A stretch of 64,000 nucleotides of DNA from Copromyces sp. CBS 386.78 (lineage: Eukaryota; Ascomycota; Sordariomycetes; Sordariales; Sordariaceae), in the NCBI GenBank assembly GCA_030685235.1, contig MU839170.1, forward strand, positions 62,001 to 126,000. Direction: 5' to 3'. This document shows positions 47,760 through 58,029 of this stretch, piece by piece. The notes under the pieces are model-generated. The model saw only the letters and a list, made by a program, of their open reading frames with translations. It searched no databases and was not told the DNA's origin. How positions within the stretch are numbered: the first letter of the stretch is position 1; every line of letters starts with the position of its first letter. A program made the position numbers and the translations under genes.

Positions 47760-49400
47760 TTATAGCCCCAAGGCATTCGCCCTCGCCGTCGATGACGCAC
47801 TCACATTGCTTGCATGGGCGAGCAAAAACTTACAGCAAGTCAGTGTCAACTTGCAAGCCTTGGCCCAGCTATCATCCTGCTGAACGCCCAATTTGATAGA
47901 GACGTCCGATATCTTATCACCCTGGATCTGATATGGCAAACTCAGCGGATTACCCTCTCTTCGCGTCTGTTCCTGCACGTGGACGCCCAGCTGGCGCACC
48001 AACTCAAGGAAGGCCACCATTGCGGTGTCGAACTTGCGGTGAATAAATGTGAAACCAAGAGGGAAATCACCGCTGGAGTAAAGCTCGAGAACGGTTCGCT
48101 TAGCAGGCGGTGGCGGCGCATTGGCGTCGACGGGTCGACTAGGGTAGAAAGACGATGCCATGGACGTCGAAGCAGGTTCGATGCGGACAATGCGCGATGT
48201 TGAGCCCATGGGCTGTGGCTCGTATCCTTCAAAGCGGAAGTTGAGCTTCTCGGCAACGGTGACGAGCAGCAAGAGAGCATGGCCCCATGCCGCGTTGATC
48301 TCGGGCCAGTCGACGGGGATGTTGTGCATGCGGCCGAGACGGAGTCCGTTGATGGTGGCAAATGTGCCGTCGTGGCTGATGCAGAAAGTATCGTTGAAGA
48401 CATTGCTTCGCTGCAGCTTCTCCAGCTGTCGAGAGTCATGGTCGAACTTGCTGTTGATGCTATCCCGCTCGTTCTGGAAGTCGCCCAGAGTGGTGTTGAA
48501 TGCATTCCGCCCTCGCCAGAACTCTTCCTCCTTGATGTCGACTTCCCGTATTTCCGCCTCTAGGTCTAGCTTCTCTTTCTCCAGCGCGGCCTGTTCCTGC
48601 TCGAGAGCCTTGAGTTCTTCCAGCAACTCCATTTCTGCCTGTTTCGCTTTGCGGGTGGCGTCCTCTTGTGCTCGAATCTCCTCATCCGTGGGCTCAGAGG
48701 CTTTCAGCTCCTTGAGATAGTTGACATAGGCGTCCTTTTCCCGGTTGGCGGCTTCAAGCTTCTTCTGCATTTCTTCCACCAGCATGTCGGAGCATTCGAT
48801 GCATATTGGGTGGTCGATGTCGGACCGGGCACTAATGACCTCGAATAGCTTGGAAATGCGCTCCATTTGATCTGACAGATGGGCATTGGCCATGTCATCT
48901 TCTTCGGATGCTCCCGCATTGTTGGTACTGTTATAGGTATCGGAGGATAGGTCCTGGGCTGAAGAGCGGTTGTTCCTTTGGAGGGGTGATGCGTCGGACG
49001 ACGCAATCTGGGATTCGGTGAGCAATACGAATGACATGGCCGGATTGTCTCGTAGTGCGCCATCGCCTCCTCCTCTGCCTGGCCCAGCATGTCTCTTGAA
49101 CATGGGCTGATGTGACGACCGTAGCGCCTTTTCATAGAGTGATCTCCTCTCGCGGTCATGTGGGGATCGGTGTGTCGTCGATGATTCGGAGATGGAGGAC
49201 AATGCTTTCCTGGGTGGTTGTTGAGAGTGGGTGGCTAGACTGTGTCAGACAGATACGCAAGAGTACGAAATAGCCATGACGCAGCAAGACCACGGGATAA
49301 GTTGTGATTCCGTACCCACGAGCAGATCATATGCTGCTGGATTCAAGTCCTCCAACGAGCTGTCCAGCTTGAGGGGGGTGCGACACTTTTGGCAGTTCAT
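47760..49400 (-). CDS. atg6: autophagy protein Atg6 / Vps30 (Beclin-1)
   Basis: Predicted exons are 49400-49316 and 49234-47760, giving 519 residues. Atg6 is a subunit of the Vps34 phosphatidylinositol 3-kinase complexes needed for autophagosome formation and vacuolar sorting. The first exon supplies MNCQKCRTPLKLD, one half of the conserved zinc-like CxxC pairs; the second is CIECSDML. A coiled coil spans about residues 175-300 (EEMQKKLEAANREKDAYVNY and on), then the evolutionarily conserved BARA domain (GTFATINGLRLGR, VDWPEINAAWGHALLLL, FRFEGYEPQPMGS) to the end. The donor GTACGG and acceptor TCTAG give phase 1 and keep frame; the nearer CCCAG acceptor would break it. It shares a 0.56-kb divergent promoter with the Scm3-like gene. 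Confidence 0.94.
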
Positions 49401-49962
49401 GATGGGCAACGGTCGGTAATTTGAAAGAGCATTGGGTTCCGCTTAGTAAGAGTGCGGTACCCAAGGTATGGTATCGTGAATGTTGAGCTATGCTGTTATG
49501 TGGTTTGGTGATGTTGGCGTAGAAGAGGAAGCCAAGGAAGTCCACAAACGAAGCCCGTCGACGTTGGAGGGTCACCTGCAGGTACCTTGATAGCTACCTA
49601 GTACCTCTACACTACTTGTAGCTGCCTATCAGTGGCCTATCAGCTGCTGACTAACAATTTCTGTAGGGATCCTTGCAGCCTTATGACAGCGCGTCATTGG
49701 GGTGACAGTCCGCTGAATTTCAAGGGTTTGTGTGCTACGCTACCAGCTCTCGCATCGCATTTTTGCGATCGCAGTAATTTACGCGACAAACTAAACACTT
49801 TACACGCGTCAACTTGCTAACCACTGTTTCTGGTTCGTTCCAACATCCGATTCTCACGGAACCTGCCTCGACACCAGATGGATCTCCGTCCAGTATCGAA
49901 ATATCGGCAGTAGAGCTCCGAACTGCCCATGCGCAAACCAACTTCTTTGACAGCTCGCTCCG
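49401..49962. promoter_or_regulatory. compact divergent promoter of Atg6 (-) and Scm3-like (+) genes
   Basis: Only 562 bp separates the two start codons. It contains AGGTACCTT (49579-49587) and TACCTAGTACCT (49596-49607) elements close to the middle. No gene is present. Confidence 0.55.
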
Positions 49963-52900
49963 ATGGAACGGCCTACCAAACGACCGCGAACAGGCCCTGC
50001 GCCCTTCGACGACGAAGAGGTTGTTGGCGACGAGCTCAACCACCAGCCCGAGGAGGTCAACCAACTACGAGACCCCGGCTACCAACTCGAAAAAGCCCGA
50101 TCTTACGCTGCTTTCAAGCTGAAGTCTGCTTTCGAGAACATCTTTGAAAAGTACGGAAAGGATTTCGATGGCATTGGCGACGAAATCGATCTGAGAACTG
50201 GCGAAATTGTTGTCGATAACGGCCACATAAAATCGCTGAAAACAAACATGATTGGCCTCGAAAACGATGATGACGACGAATCTGGATCCGAGTCGGGAAA
50301 CGAGGAGGAGACGATAACACTGGGACAAGAAATCAAGCAGAATGCGACTGCGTTGCAAACCGCTTCACGGCCCCTGCCCTCGATGGCGCCACCATCACCT
50401 TTCGGCGCGTTTAGTCCAGGTTACAACTCGTTTGGAGGGCCACCATCAGCTTTTGGCGGGTTTGGTCCAGGCTACAACTCGTTTCCGGGGGGGCCTCCCC
50501 AGATGTCTAATATGATGCATCCCGGTCAGGCGCAATTCCAATCATTTCCAATGCCGTCCGGTGCGTTCAGTTCTGCGAACGTTTCGATCGATCCTGCGTG
50601 GAGAGCACCCGACTTACCTCCGCCGGTTCCCTGGGGAGGATTCTGGACTCCTGGCACTCAAACGAGGGTCAAGACGGTGGCTAAAGTGCAGCAACTTATT
50701 GCCGGCACTCATCATGCTCAGGAGGGTGAGAATGAGGATGATCTTCTTCTAGATGTCTCGACGACTGAAATCACAAAGGCTACTGAGAATGCCCCGGTTA
50801 TCACCAAGAAGCTGGCACCCTTTCGTCCTCCATCCATTGTCTCATCCCCAGCCAATCACCAGCTAAAGAAAGCCGCGGCCATTTCGACCCCGAAGTCAGT
50901 TGGTAAGCCTGATGCTGTGAAGAAAAATGGAGAGAAAAAGAAAACTCCCAAGAGGGAGACGCCAGCAAGAACGAACCCTGTTGAAGAGCGGATTACTAGT
51001 CGGGTGGAAGAAACCGACATCCACGCTGCTTCTTCTCCTGTAGTTGACGGCCCATCAGCTGACACTCAACCTGTTATTGAACCAGAGCCTGCTGTCGAGC
51101 AGGTGCCAGTTGCCGAGAAGCCAGTGATCGAAGGTCAAGCTTCTGTTGGGAGCAACACTGAAGAGGTGAAGAGAAAAAGGACGCCGAACAGAAAGACGCC
51201 AACCAGTGACAAATCCTCCCCTGCGCGGAACGCTGATATCTCGAGGGATAACCATCTAAAATCTACTCATGGTACAGCGGCTGAATCTGAAACTCGACCT
51301 GTTGTCGAGTATGAGCCTAGTATTGAAGATCGGTCTGACCAGCCTTCTGTTGACAAGTCCAGGGTCGAGGCTCCTCTTGTGAAGGACCCTGCTGTTGCCA
51401 CGGATCAGAGGACGTCCAAGAGGAAGACTCCAACGAGGAGGGTTTCAACAAGGGCACAAGATCGTCAGGGGCCAAGCACTAACCCATCGGCGAATTACAG
51501 CAACCAGTCCGCGTTGGCTCCTCCAGTTGAGCTGCCTTTAGTTGGGGCTCAACTTGTTGTTGAGATCCAATCCTCTTTGACAGCTCAAAGTTTTTCCGAG
51601 CAGCCCTCTGTCCAGGAGACTACTGTAGAAGGACCTGTTGTGGAGGAGAATTCTATCGACGAAGGTCCCGTTGCCGAAACCGAGCCTCCTTCCCCTGGGG
51701 GTGATGAAGACCAGTCTACGAGTGTCTCAATGGCTGTCACTAAGCTTGTAAATCACGATCTTCCAGAGGTATCGAATGCTACCGATTCAAGGACGGCGAG
51801 AGTGAGGAGGCGCCTCTCGATGCGAGACCAGCTATTTCCAGTTAGGGCCAAGCAACCCTTGGAGGAACTACTTGCCTCGAGATATAAAAACTCTCTCTTT
51901 AATGGGGAATCAAACGCGAATACCACGTTACCGCTACAATACTACAGCCCGAGCCACGGCGCACTTGTCACAAAGCCAAGCAACCAGCAACTTTGGGTCG
52001 AGATACCAGTAGATGGTACCTTGGACCCTAAGGCCTTCCAAGTTGTGGTCGATGACGATGCTCTAATATCAGAAGTCCCAGCACCAGAACCAGGAAGGGA
52101 AACTGCCAGCATATTGGGGACAGAGGACGCAGCGAGGAGTTACATTGCGAAACCTCAAGTTACCGACGGCCCCGAAACTCGAGTGAAGGCTGCCGAGGAA
52201 GGGAGCCCCCAATCCAGTGATCCTCCACATGAGATCTTTACTAGGAACGTTGTCGACGCGGCATATGCTTTCTCTGACGAAGATGAGCCAGCCATACCAA
52301 AGACGAGAATTCGACGATTTGAGCTTAGTGAACCCGACCCCAAGCCCAAGGCCGCGGAGAAGCCCAGTGTAAAGGAATTTGGGATACCAACGCCATCATC
52401 ATCCTTTGACCGCGGCGACCGAACGACTGAATCCGAAGCTACTTCACAAACGGAAATACCGGTGGAGGAACTCCCAGTCATCTCAGCAATCATGACTACA
52501 GAGACTGCTCGCCAGACACCCACAACAGGCTCGGTACTGCTCAACAAGACCAACACCAACAGCGAAGAACTACCTTCACTGCCTGAGCCTGTACAGGTTA
52601 CCAAGCCTAAGCGGGGTCGGCCGGGAAGAAAACCCAAAACTCCGTTGGACTTGGGCGATACCATCTCACCAGGGGTAACGAGCACGCCTGCCGTAGCAGA
52701 AAACCCATCCGAGCCGGTGCCCTTTGCTACCGCTTTAGCGTTGACTCTGCCTAGGAGACAGAGTTTGAGGTTGTCAAGGGGAAGACGGGATTCAGATGTC
52801 ACCATTGCAGAGTCAACAACGCCCCAACTCGCAACGGCTACGGTATTCCAGCACGAAGATGAGTCTCGTGTTATTCAGGAGAGTCCACAAGGCACACCCG

Positions 52901-54036
52901 AACCCGAACTCGAGCCTGAGGATGAGACTGGAGGGCCAGCTAGCCCAACCTTGAGTGCGACTCTTCCCGTGTCTCCCAAGTTGATAGAGACTTCAGCTCC
53001 TGATGAAGAGCTTCCAGAGGACAGCTTGCTTGAAGAGGCAGTAGCTCGTCAACGGTTTTGGTCTCCTAAGCCTGAGTCGATAATACTAGGCCATGAGCCA
53101 TCATCACCGGAGCCACGAGCAATCACAGTCTTGGAGGTCCAGATCCCCTCCAGGCGGATGTCACAAGCAGAGACAGTCATGGACATCGTAACTCCATCTG
53201 AGCCAATTCCACCTACCTCGCCATCACCTCCGCCGCGGGAACAAGAACAAAACATTGAAGATATCCAACCACAGCAGCAGCCAGAACAGCCAACAACCCC
53301 TGTGAAAGCAAAGCCGAGGAGAGGACGCCCACCCTCTGCCACTTCTCTCCCCACAGCAACAGTTACCACGGTCACCAAGGTCAAGACCAAATCAGGCCCC
53401 GGCCCAGGACTACTGTCAAGCAGGAAAACAACCCGGACACCTTCCACCACCACCACCACACGCACCACCGCCGCTGTTCCTATCGCCTCCGCAAAGAGAA
53501 TACTCACGCTCAAACAACAATCCCAATCTCGGCCCCAAGCCCAAACCCCCGGCACATCCAAATCCACCAAATCTATCCTTTCACTTATCTCCTCCGACAC
53601 GGACGACGAAGACGAGCTTACTCTTGATTTTGTCACCGGTACACCGTCAGGGACAGTGAACTCGATAAGAAAAAGGGGGAGGCCGAAGAAATCGATCACC
53701 ACTAGCAGTGGCGTACCTAACTCACAATCAAGAGCGAAGAAGACGAGTACGTCGTTACTTTCGTCGTCGTCTCTCCTCCGCACGCCTTCCCGCAAAAAGA
53801 CTACTAGTCTGGCAAAGATTGCTTCTTCTTCTATTAGTGTTGGGAGATCAACGCCTGTTAGTCGTTCTGGGGCTGTTCCTGGTGCTGGTAGTTCCGGAGC
53901 AGTGACTCCGAGTGCCGGGTCCGAGGCAGAGGATTTTGTGGGGTCAGAGGTGATCCAAACGCCAGGCGGGACGCTGCGAAGGTGTGGTGAGGCTGGGTTT
54001 AGGTGTGACAGGGATTTTTGCTTTGGTTGTTTGTAG
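49963..54036 (+). CDS. Scm3/HJURP-type centromeric histone chaperone with AT-hooks
   Basis: A single exon of 1357 residues. The N-terminal block at about residues 36-89 (RDPGYQLEKARSYAAFKLKS, then DEIDLRTGEIVVDNGH) matches the Scm3 family, which loads the centromeric histone H3 variant CENP-A/Cse4 at kinetochores. The remainder is disordered: repeated Ser/Pro/Glu/Val-rich segments, three basic KxKTPxR-type patches at about 325-500, and three AT-hook-like GRP cores near residues 882, 1116 and 1236 (KRGRPGRKPK, RRGRPP, KRGRPKK). The C-terminus ends in four cysteines (C1341, C1348, C1353, C1356) that could bind zinc. Yeast Scm3 is only about 220 residues; large AT-hook forms are, from memory, typical of filamentous ascomycetes. 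The family call rests on the N-terminal block; functional role is inferred from it. Confidence 0.85.
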   Translation: MERPTKRPRTGPAPFDDEEVVGDELNHQPEEVNQLRDPGYQLEKARSYAAFKLKSAFENIFEKYGKDFDGIGDEIDLRTGEIVVDNGHIKSLKTNMIGLENDDDDESGSESGNEEETITLGQEIKQNATALQTASRPLPSMAPPSPFGAFSPGYNSFGGPPSAFGGFGPGYNSFPGGPPQMSNMMHPGQAQFQSFPMPSGAFSSANVSIDPAWRAPDLPPPVPWGGFWTPGTQTRVKTVAKVQQLIAGTHHAQEGENEDDLLLDVSTTEITKATENAPVITKKLAPFRPPSIVSSPANHQLKKAAAISTPKSVGKPDAVKKNGEKKKTPKRETPARTNPVEERITSRVEETDIHAASSPVVDGPSADTQPVIEPEPAVEQVPVAEKPVIEGQASVGSNTEEVKRKRTPNRKTPTSDKSSPARNADISRDNHLKSTHGTAAESETRPVVEYEPSIEDRSDQPSVDKSRVEAPLVKDPAVATDQRTSKRKTPTRRVSTRAQDRQGPSTNPSANYSNQSALAPPVELPLVGAQLVVEIQSSLTAQSFSEQPSVQETTVEGPVVEENSIDEGPVAETEPPSPGGDEDQSTSVSMAVTKLVNHDLPEVSNATDSRTARVRRRLSMRDQLFPVRAKQPLEELLASRYKNSLFNGESNANTTLPLQYYSPSHGALVTKPSNQQLWVEIPVDGTLDPKAFQVVVDDDALISEVPAPEPGRETASILGTEDAARSYIAKPQVTDGPETRVKAAEEGSPQSSDPPHEIFTRNVVDAAYAFSDEDEPAIPKTRIRRFELSEPDPKPKAAEKPSVKEFGIPTPSSSFDRGDRTTESEATSQTEIPVEELPVISAIMTTETARQTPTTGSVLLNKTNTNSEELPSLPEPVQVTKPKRGRPGRKPKTPLDLGDTISPGVTSTPAVAENPSEPVPFATALALTLPRRQSLRLSRGRRDSDVTIAESTTPQLATATVFQHEDESRVIQESPQGTPEPELEPEDETGGPASPTLSATLPVSPKLIETSAPDEELPEDSLLEEAVARQRFWSPKPESIILGHEPSSPEPRAITVLEVQIPSRRMSQAETVMDIVTPSEPIPPTSPSPPPREQEQNIEDIQPQQQPEQPTTPVKAKPRRGRPPSATSLPTATVTTVTKVKTKSGPGPGLLSSRKTTRTPSTTTTTRTTAAVPIASAKRILTLKQQSQSRPQAQTPGTSKSTKSILSLISSDTDDEDELTLDFVTGTPSGTVNSIRKRGRPKKSITTSSGVPNSQSRAKKTSTSLLSSSSLLRTPSRKKTTSLAKIASSSISVGRSTPVSRSGAVPGAGSSGAVTPSAGSEAEDFVGSEVIQTPGGTLRRCGEAGFRCDRDFCFGCL

Positions 54037-54990
54037 AGTGTGTATCCGTCTCATCATTACACATATGTGGGTGCATACGCTGTTGGGGAAATGTGGATGG
54101 TTGTTAAGGAGATAACATTGAGTAGGGGGGGTTATTATCGGGACTTCGTTATTGGAGTTAGGTAGAAGTACAATTATGTAGCATAGTTAATGCGATCTGG
54201 TCAATACGGTTCCGGAGTGCGGTGTTTGTTTACTGGGAATAGGAGTTTCGCACTCTGGTTAGGTACCTAGGTAACTGACTATAAGCTTAATGTACTATAG
54301 ACGAAACTTGGAAATGTAAACGTTAAAGCAACCTCGAAGTGATTCTCCCACCCACTCTTCTCAACCCAGACTTCTTCTGGCCAATGTCTGCTTGGAATAT
54401 GCTTTTTCCTTTGTTAGTACGTTGCCGGGTCACACACACCCCGAAAGGTAAAACGACGACGGAAAGGAGGAGGCAAACCGCTTCAAACTTTTCCATCAAT
54501 GATCCTATATCATGAAAGGTAACCTTTAAACTGTAAAACCTAAACGGGAATCTTTGCTCGGAACGTACTTCCAATGCTGCTGTGTTTCACCACAAACACC
54601 CATCACAACCAACACTCCAAAACGACTCCATCCATCCATCCACAAAATAAAAATCTCTTTCCTGCTCGCTTCCCCCCTAGCTGACTGAACACCACCATCT
54701 GCCCTGCCTTCTTTCCTTCCCTCTCCGGCGCCCCGCCATAATAAACAACCAAGCACCCACCCAGAGACCCCAGGCCACACTCGACAAACGTATGCCTTTT
54801 CGCTGATAAGAATCGTGAATTGCCACGGCCATGGCGAATTGGAACCTCCGTTCGCAGGCAAAACAACGCTGGATGATCGAATAGGCCTCGACGGTAATGG
54901 CGATACGCGCATCGGTATATGAAAATCGATCATTTCGGTTGGAACTTCAACAAATCCCACCGGGCTGGCGGCCTCATCCGATTCCACCCT
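54037..54990. other. convergent 3' intergenic region
   Basis: Tails of the Scm3-like gene (+) and the CK2 alpha gene (-). A palindromic AGGTACCTAGGTA element lies at 54261-54273. Frames of about 150 codons on the minus strand (54526-54987) have no recognisable domain and overlap the expected 3' untranslated region of the kinase gene. Confidence 0.5.
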
Positions 54991-56297
54991 CTAGTTGATA
55001 GTCTCGCCGGCCAGATAGCGCGTGCGCGTGGCCTCGTCGCGGACAGGGGCGAAGTAAGGGTGCGCCATAGCCTCCTTTGCGGTCAGACGTTCCTACAACA
55101 TCAAATCGGGTCAGTTTTTGTGATTGTCAAGGTACAAATGGACACATTCAAACAAACGTACGTTGTGATCGTAACGCAGCAGCTTGTCCAAGAAGTCAAT
55201 AGCCTCGTTGCTCACGAAGCGCTGGTTCTCGGCGTTGATGAAGCTGTGCCAGGGTTTCCTCTGGAAGCGGCCGAGGATGTCGTCGTACTGAGTGTCCAGC
55301 TCGATCTCGTACTTGTCAAGATAGTCGAACAACTCGTCAGTGCCGAGGACCTTAGCGATCTTGACTAGTTGATCCGAGTTGCTCTGACCGTGGAAGAAGG
55401 GCTCCTTGCGGAAAATCATGGACGCGAACATGGCTCCCAAACTCCACATATCCAAGCTATAGTCGTATTCCTGGAAATCAACCAGCAGCTCCGGACCCTT
55501 GAAGTAGCGGGAAGCGACTCTAACGTTATACTCGGTGCCGGGGTGGTAGAACTCAGCGAGACCCCAGTCGATAAGGCGAAGCTGTGGAAAGCAAGAGAAC
55601 GTGTTAGCTCGTAAGTGATGCGCGCTTCATTCCTGGGGGGTTCCAAACTTGCCTTTCTGTTCTCATGATCGATCATAACGTTATGAGGCTTCACATCGCG
55701 GTGCATAATGCCCTTGCTGTGACAGAAGTCGAGGGCCTTGAGGAGCTCGAAGATGTAGTAGCGGACGTCAAAGTCGTTGAACCTGGGGTACAGAGTGCGG
55801 AACTCGGTGTTGTTGACGTATTCGAAGATGAGCGATGGAGTCTTACTCTGGCTGTCCCTCACAACGTCGAGCAAGGCGACGATGTTGGGGCCGCCTGCTA
55901 GGTTCTGGAGAATCTTGATCTCTCTCTTGATCTTCTTCTTCTTGACAGGCTTGAGCACCTTGATGACGCATTTTTGGTAGTTAACCACGTTGATGCCCTC
56001 GAACACCTCGGAGTACTTTCCCCTACCTGTACGAGTGGGTTGGCTGTTAGATTCGGCGCTTGTTTATTTTTTTCATTTTTTTTTCCAACGTGGAGGAGGG
56101 GGGCGCATGGCACATACCAATCTTCCTGACCACCTCGTAGTTCTCGAGAACGCCCCAGCCTAAATGCGCAAAGCAGTCAGCAAACAGAAGAAACTTGTGC
56201 GACGATGGAGTGATTCAAGCTCACTGATGTTGACAGAGTCGTAGTCCCAGTATGCGCGGGGCATATTCTGGTTGACGTCGGCATAGACACGAGCCAT
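54991..56297 (-). CDS. cka: casein kinase 2 catalytic subunit alpha
   Basis: Predicted exons are 56297-56225, 56159-56118, 56026-55653, 55581-55162 and 55092-54991, giving 336 residues, the family length. CK2 phosphorylates acidic Ser/Thr sites and in Neurospora also acts on the clock protein FRQ. Visible motifs: [19 protein letters not shown], glycine loop [29 protein letters not shown] (basic patch that binds the beta subunit and substrates), HRDVKPHN with D149, IDWGLAEFY with D168, and [13 protein letters not shown]. The C-terminus ends [19 protein letters not shown]. Intron 3 has a GC donor (AAG|GCAAGT at 55652); the nearest GT would shift the frame. The second exon is only 42 nt. All other junctions are GT..AG and in phase. 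Confidence 0.97.
55582..55652 (-). other. GC-AG intron in the CK2 alpha gene
   Basis: The donor is AAG|GCAAGTTT, the branch element GAGCTAACAC, the acceptor TTTCCACAG|CTT; length 71 nt. Joining AAG to CTT gives the invariant HENRKLRLIDWG stretch of CK2. No GT donor nearby gives a correct frame. Confidence 0.85.
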
Positions 56298-57417
56298 GTT
56301 TGCGGTGGTGTTGGGAAAGGCGAGCACGCTCGATTGCGCGCCGGCAGCCCAGAATGAGGTTGTTGCTAGAGAAATGGTGACGGCTCGGATTGGGACCTGC
56401 GATGGCGCGCGAGGCTTTGTCGAGGGACAGTTGAAGACGGGTGGATAGGATCAGATGGTGGGATGGAGAATGCAGTCCAATGCCACTGGCCGTCAGCGAT
56501 GATGGACGTTGGATACCTGGGGGGCCAGACGCGGGCTGCGCAAGACGCATTCAGTTCGCAGGGAGGCTTTGCCGCTAGAGGTAGGATTTTGCTAGGCTTT
56601 TGTTGCTAGGCTTTGCTGGGGTCTATTGTGAGGGGCTCTGGTTGGTCCGCAGCCGGCGCCCGATCCTTGTTCGACCCTTGTGTCCCTAAATGGAGCCTTT
56701 TTGGAAAAGTGGCTCGTGGGTGATGTTCGTAAGGTATTTATGCCTGGCGGATGCAAAGTTGCCCTGACAATCTGTGAGAAAGAGACAACCAGCAGCAGCT
56801 GTCAGCGGGGTGCCTACCGTATACACAACTCTAAACAGCACGGGGTCTCGCCCATTCTGTTGTGTATGTACACAGTAGCAGCGGGCCCTATACTTACCTC
56901 TATATACGTCGTCTATGCAATGCCCTGTATAGAACATGTGGATGGGATCGAGAAGGACCTGGAGTGGATCAACAAACTCAATATCCTTGATATCAACCAA
57001 CAATGGGAAACATGAGAAACGCGGAACAACTCAATCGCCAGTCGTTCGGGCTATCAGCTTCCGTTTCAGAAGGCACCAACGATCACAAACACAAAGTATC
57101 ATGGCTGCCAACTGCCTCAACTTCACTTGAACTTCAAAGGGATGAGTGGCTACCTTGGGAGCTTGGGCAGGCAGGATCGTATCATCTCCTCTACACCTTC
57201 CCTTATAGAGATCCTCCGACATGATATTCAACCAATGTACTTGCCTTACTTTAAGGGTCGCCCTCTCAAGCGGCTTCCAAGCCTTTTACCATCGTTCCTG
57301 CCCTCTCGAAATTTCATTCTCAGAATAATGACCTGAAAGGAAGGAAGGTGCCGGCATAGATACAACACCGATCTGCGAGGCTGTACCTCCCTGTCACCAG
57401 AACGATCGATGAAATTT

Positions 57418-57465
<48 letters not shown>

Positions 57466-58029
57466 CTTCCATCATCAACCCCATCACCAGACCACCATCA
57501 AGCTCCATGGCGTCTATGGTCTCCGGAAACCTGGTTCGCCTGGCTAGTTGCCATTCCGTCGACTTTCTCGGCCGGTAAGCACCCTGGGTACCCAAGCGAT
57601 CCCGATATTCACTTTTATCCATCTGTCCAAACAATCTCACGCTCATCAGAATTCTTCTAGGTCCCCAGCCGAATTCGATGCGGGCATCCCGAAGTCCTAT
57701 CTGGGCGGTATTCGATGTCCCCTTGGCAAGCACGGCAAGACATAGCCCTACATTGTGTCGACACTAATGACTATCACGCTGGTGACGGCCACGGAGCTAA
57801 ATGCAACATGGCGCCAACATACATATAAAGGTGGTACCCGTTGGGGAGGTGGAAGGAAGAAGCCCTTCCTTCAAGCGAGCTGCCATCTCAACATCTCTCC
57901 CCGCAAGGGACTGATTTCACTTTGATCACATTTGCAAAAGTCTGTTGACTTGGATATCTCAACACGTTCCTCGACGACACTGTTCGACAATATCCGTTCC
58001 TTCAGCGTGTTGTCTTGACCGCAGTCACA
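56298..58029. other. intergenic region between CK2 alpha and the HET relic, with a long poly-T
   Basis: This holds the CK2 alpha promoter and the 5' flank of the HET-domain relic. It contains an exceptional poly-T tract (57433-57465). Short frames carry no domain. A TATAAAGG element at 57824-57831 lies about 200 bp before the relic's start and may be its old TATA box. Confidence 0.5.
57433..57465. repeat. 33-nt poly-T tract
   Basis: Thirty-three uninterrupted T on the plus strand, preceded by TTTTC units. It could be the poly-A end of a retroposed sequence on the minus strand or simple slippage; no target-site duplication or element body was recognised. Confidence 0.95.

Noticed and set aside
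49195..49234. CCCAG acceptor (near 49211) as the 3' splice site of the Atg6 intron
   Set aside because: Joining it to the GTACGG donor gives the wrong phase; the upstream TCTAG acceptor restores the frame.
54526..54987. 153-codon minus-strand frame after CK2 alpha
   Set aside because: It starts directly behind the CK2 alpha stop codon and most likely is its 3' untranslated region; no domain is visible.
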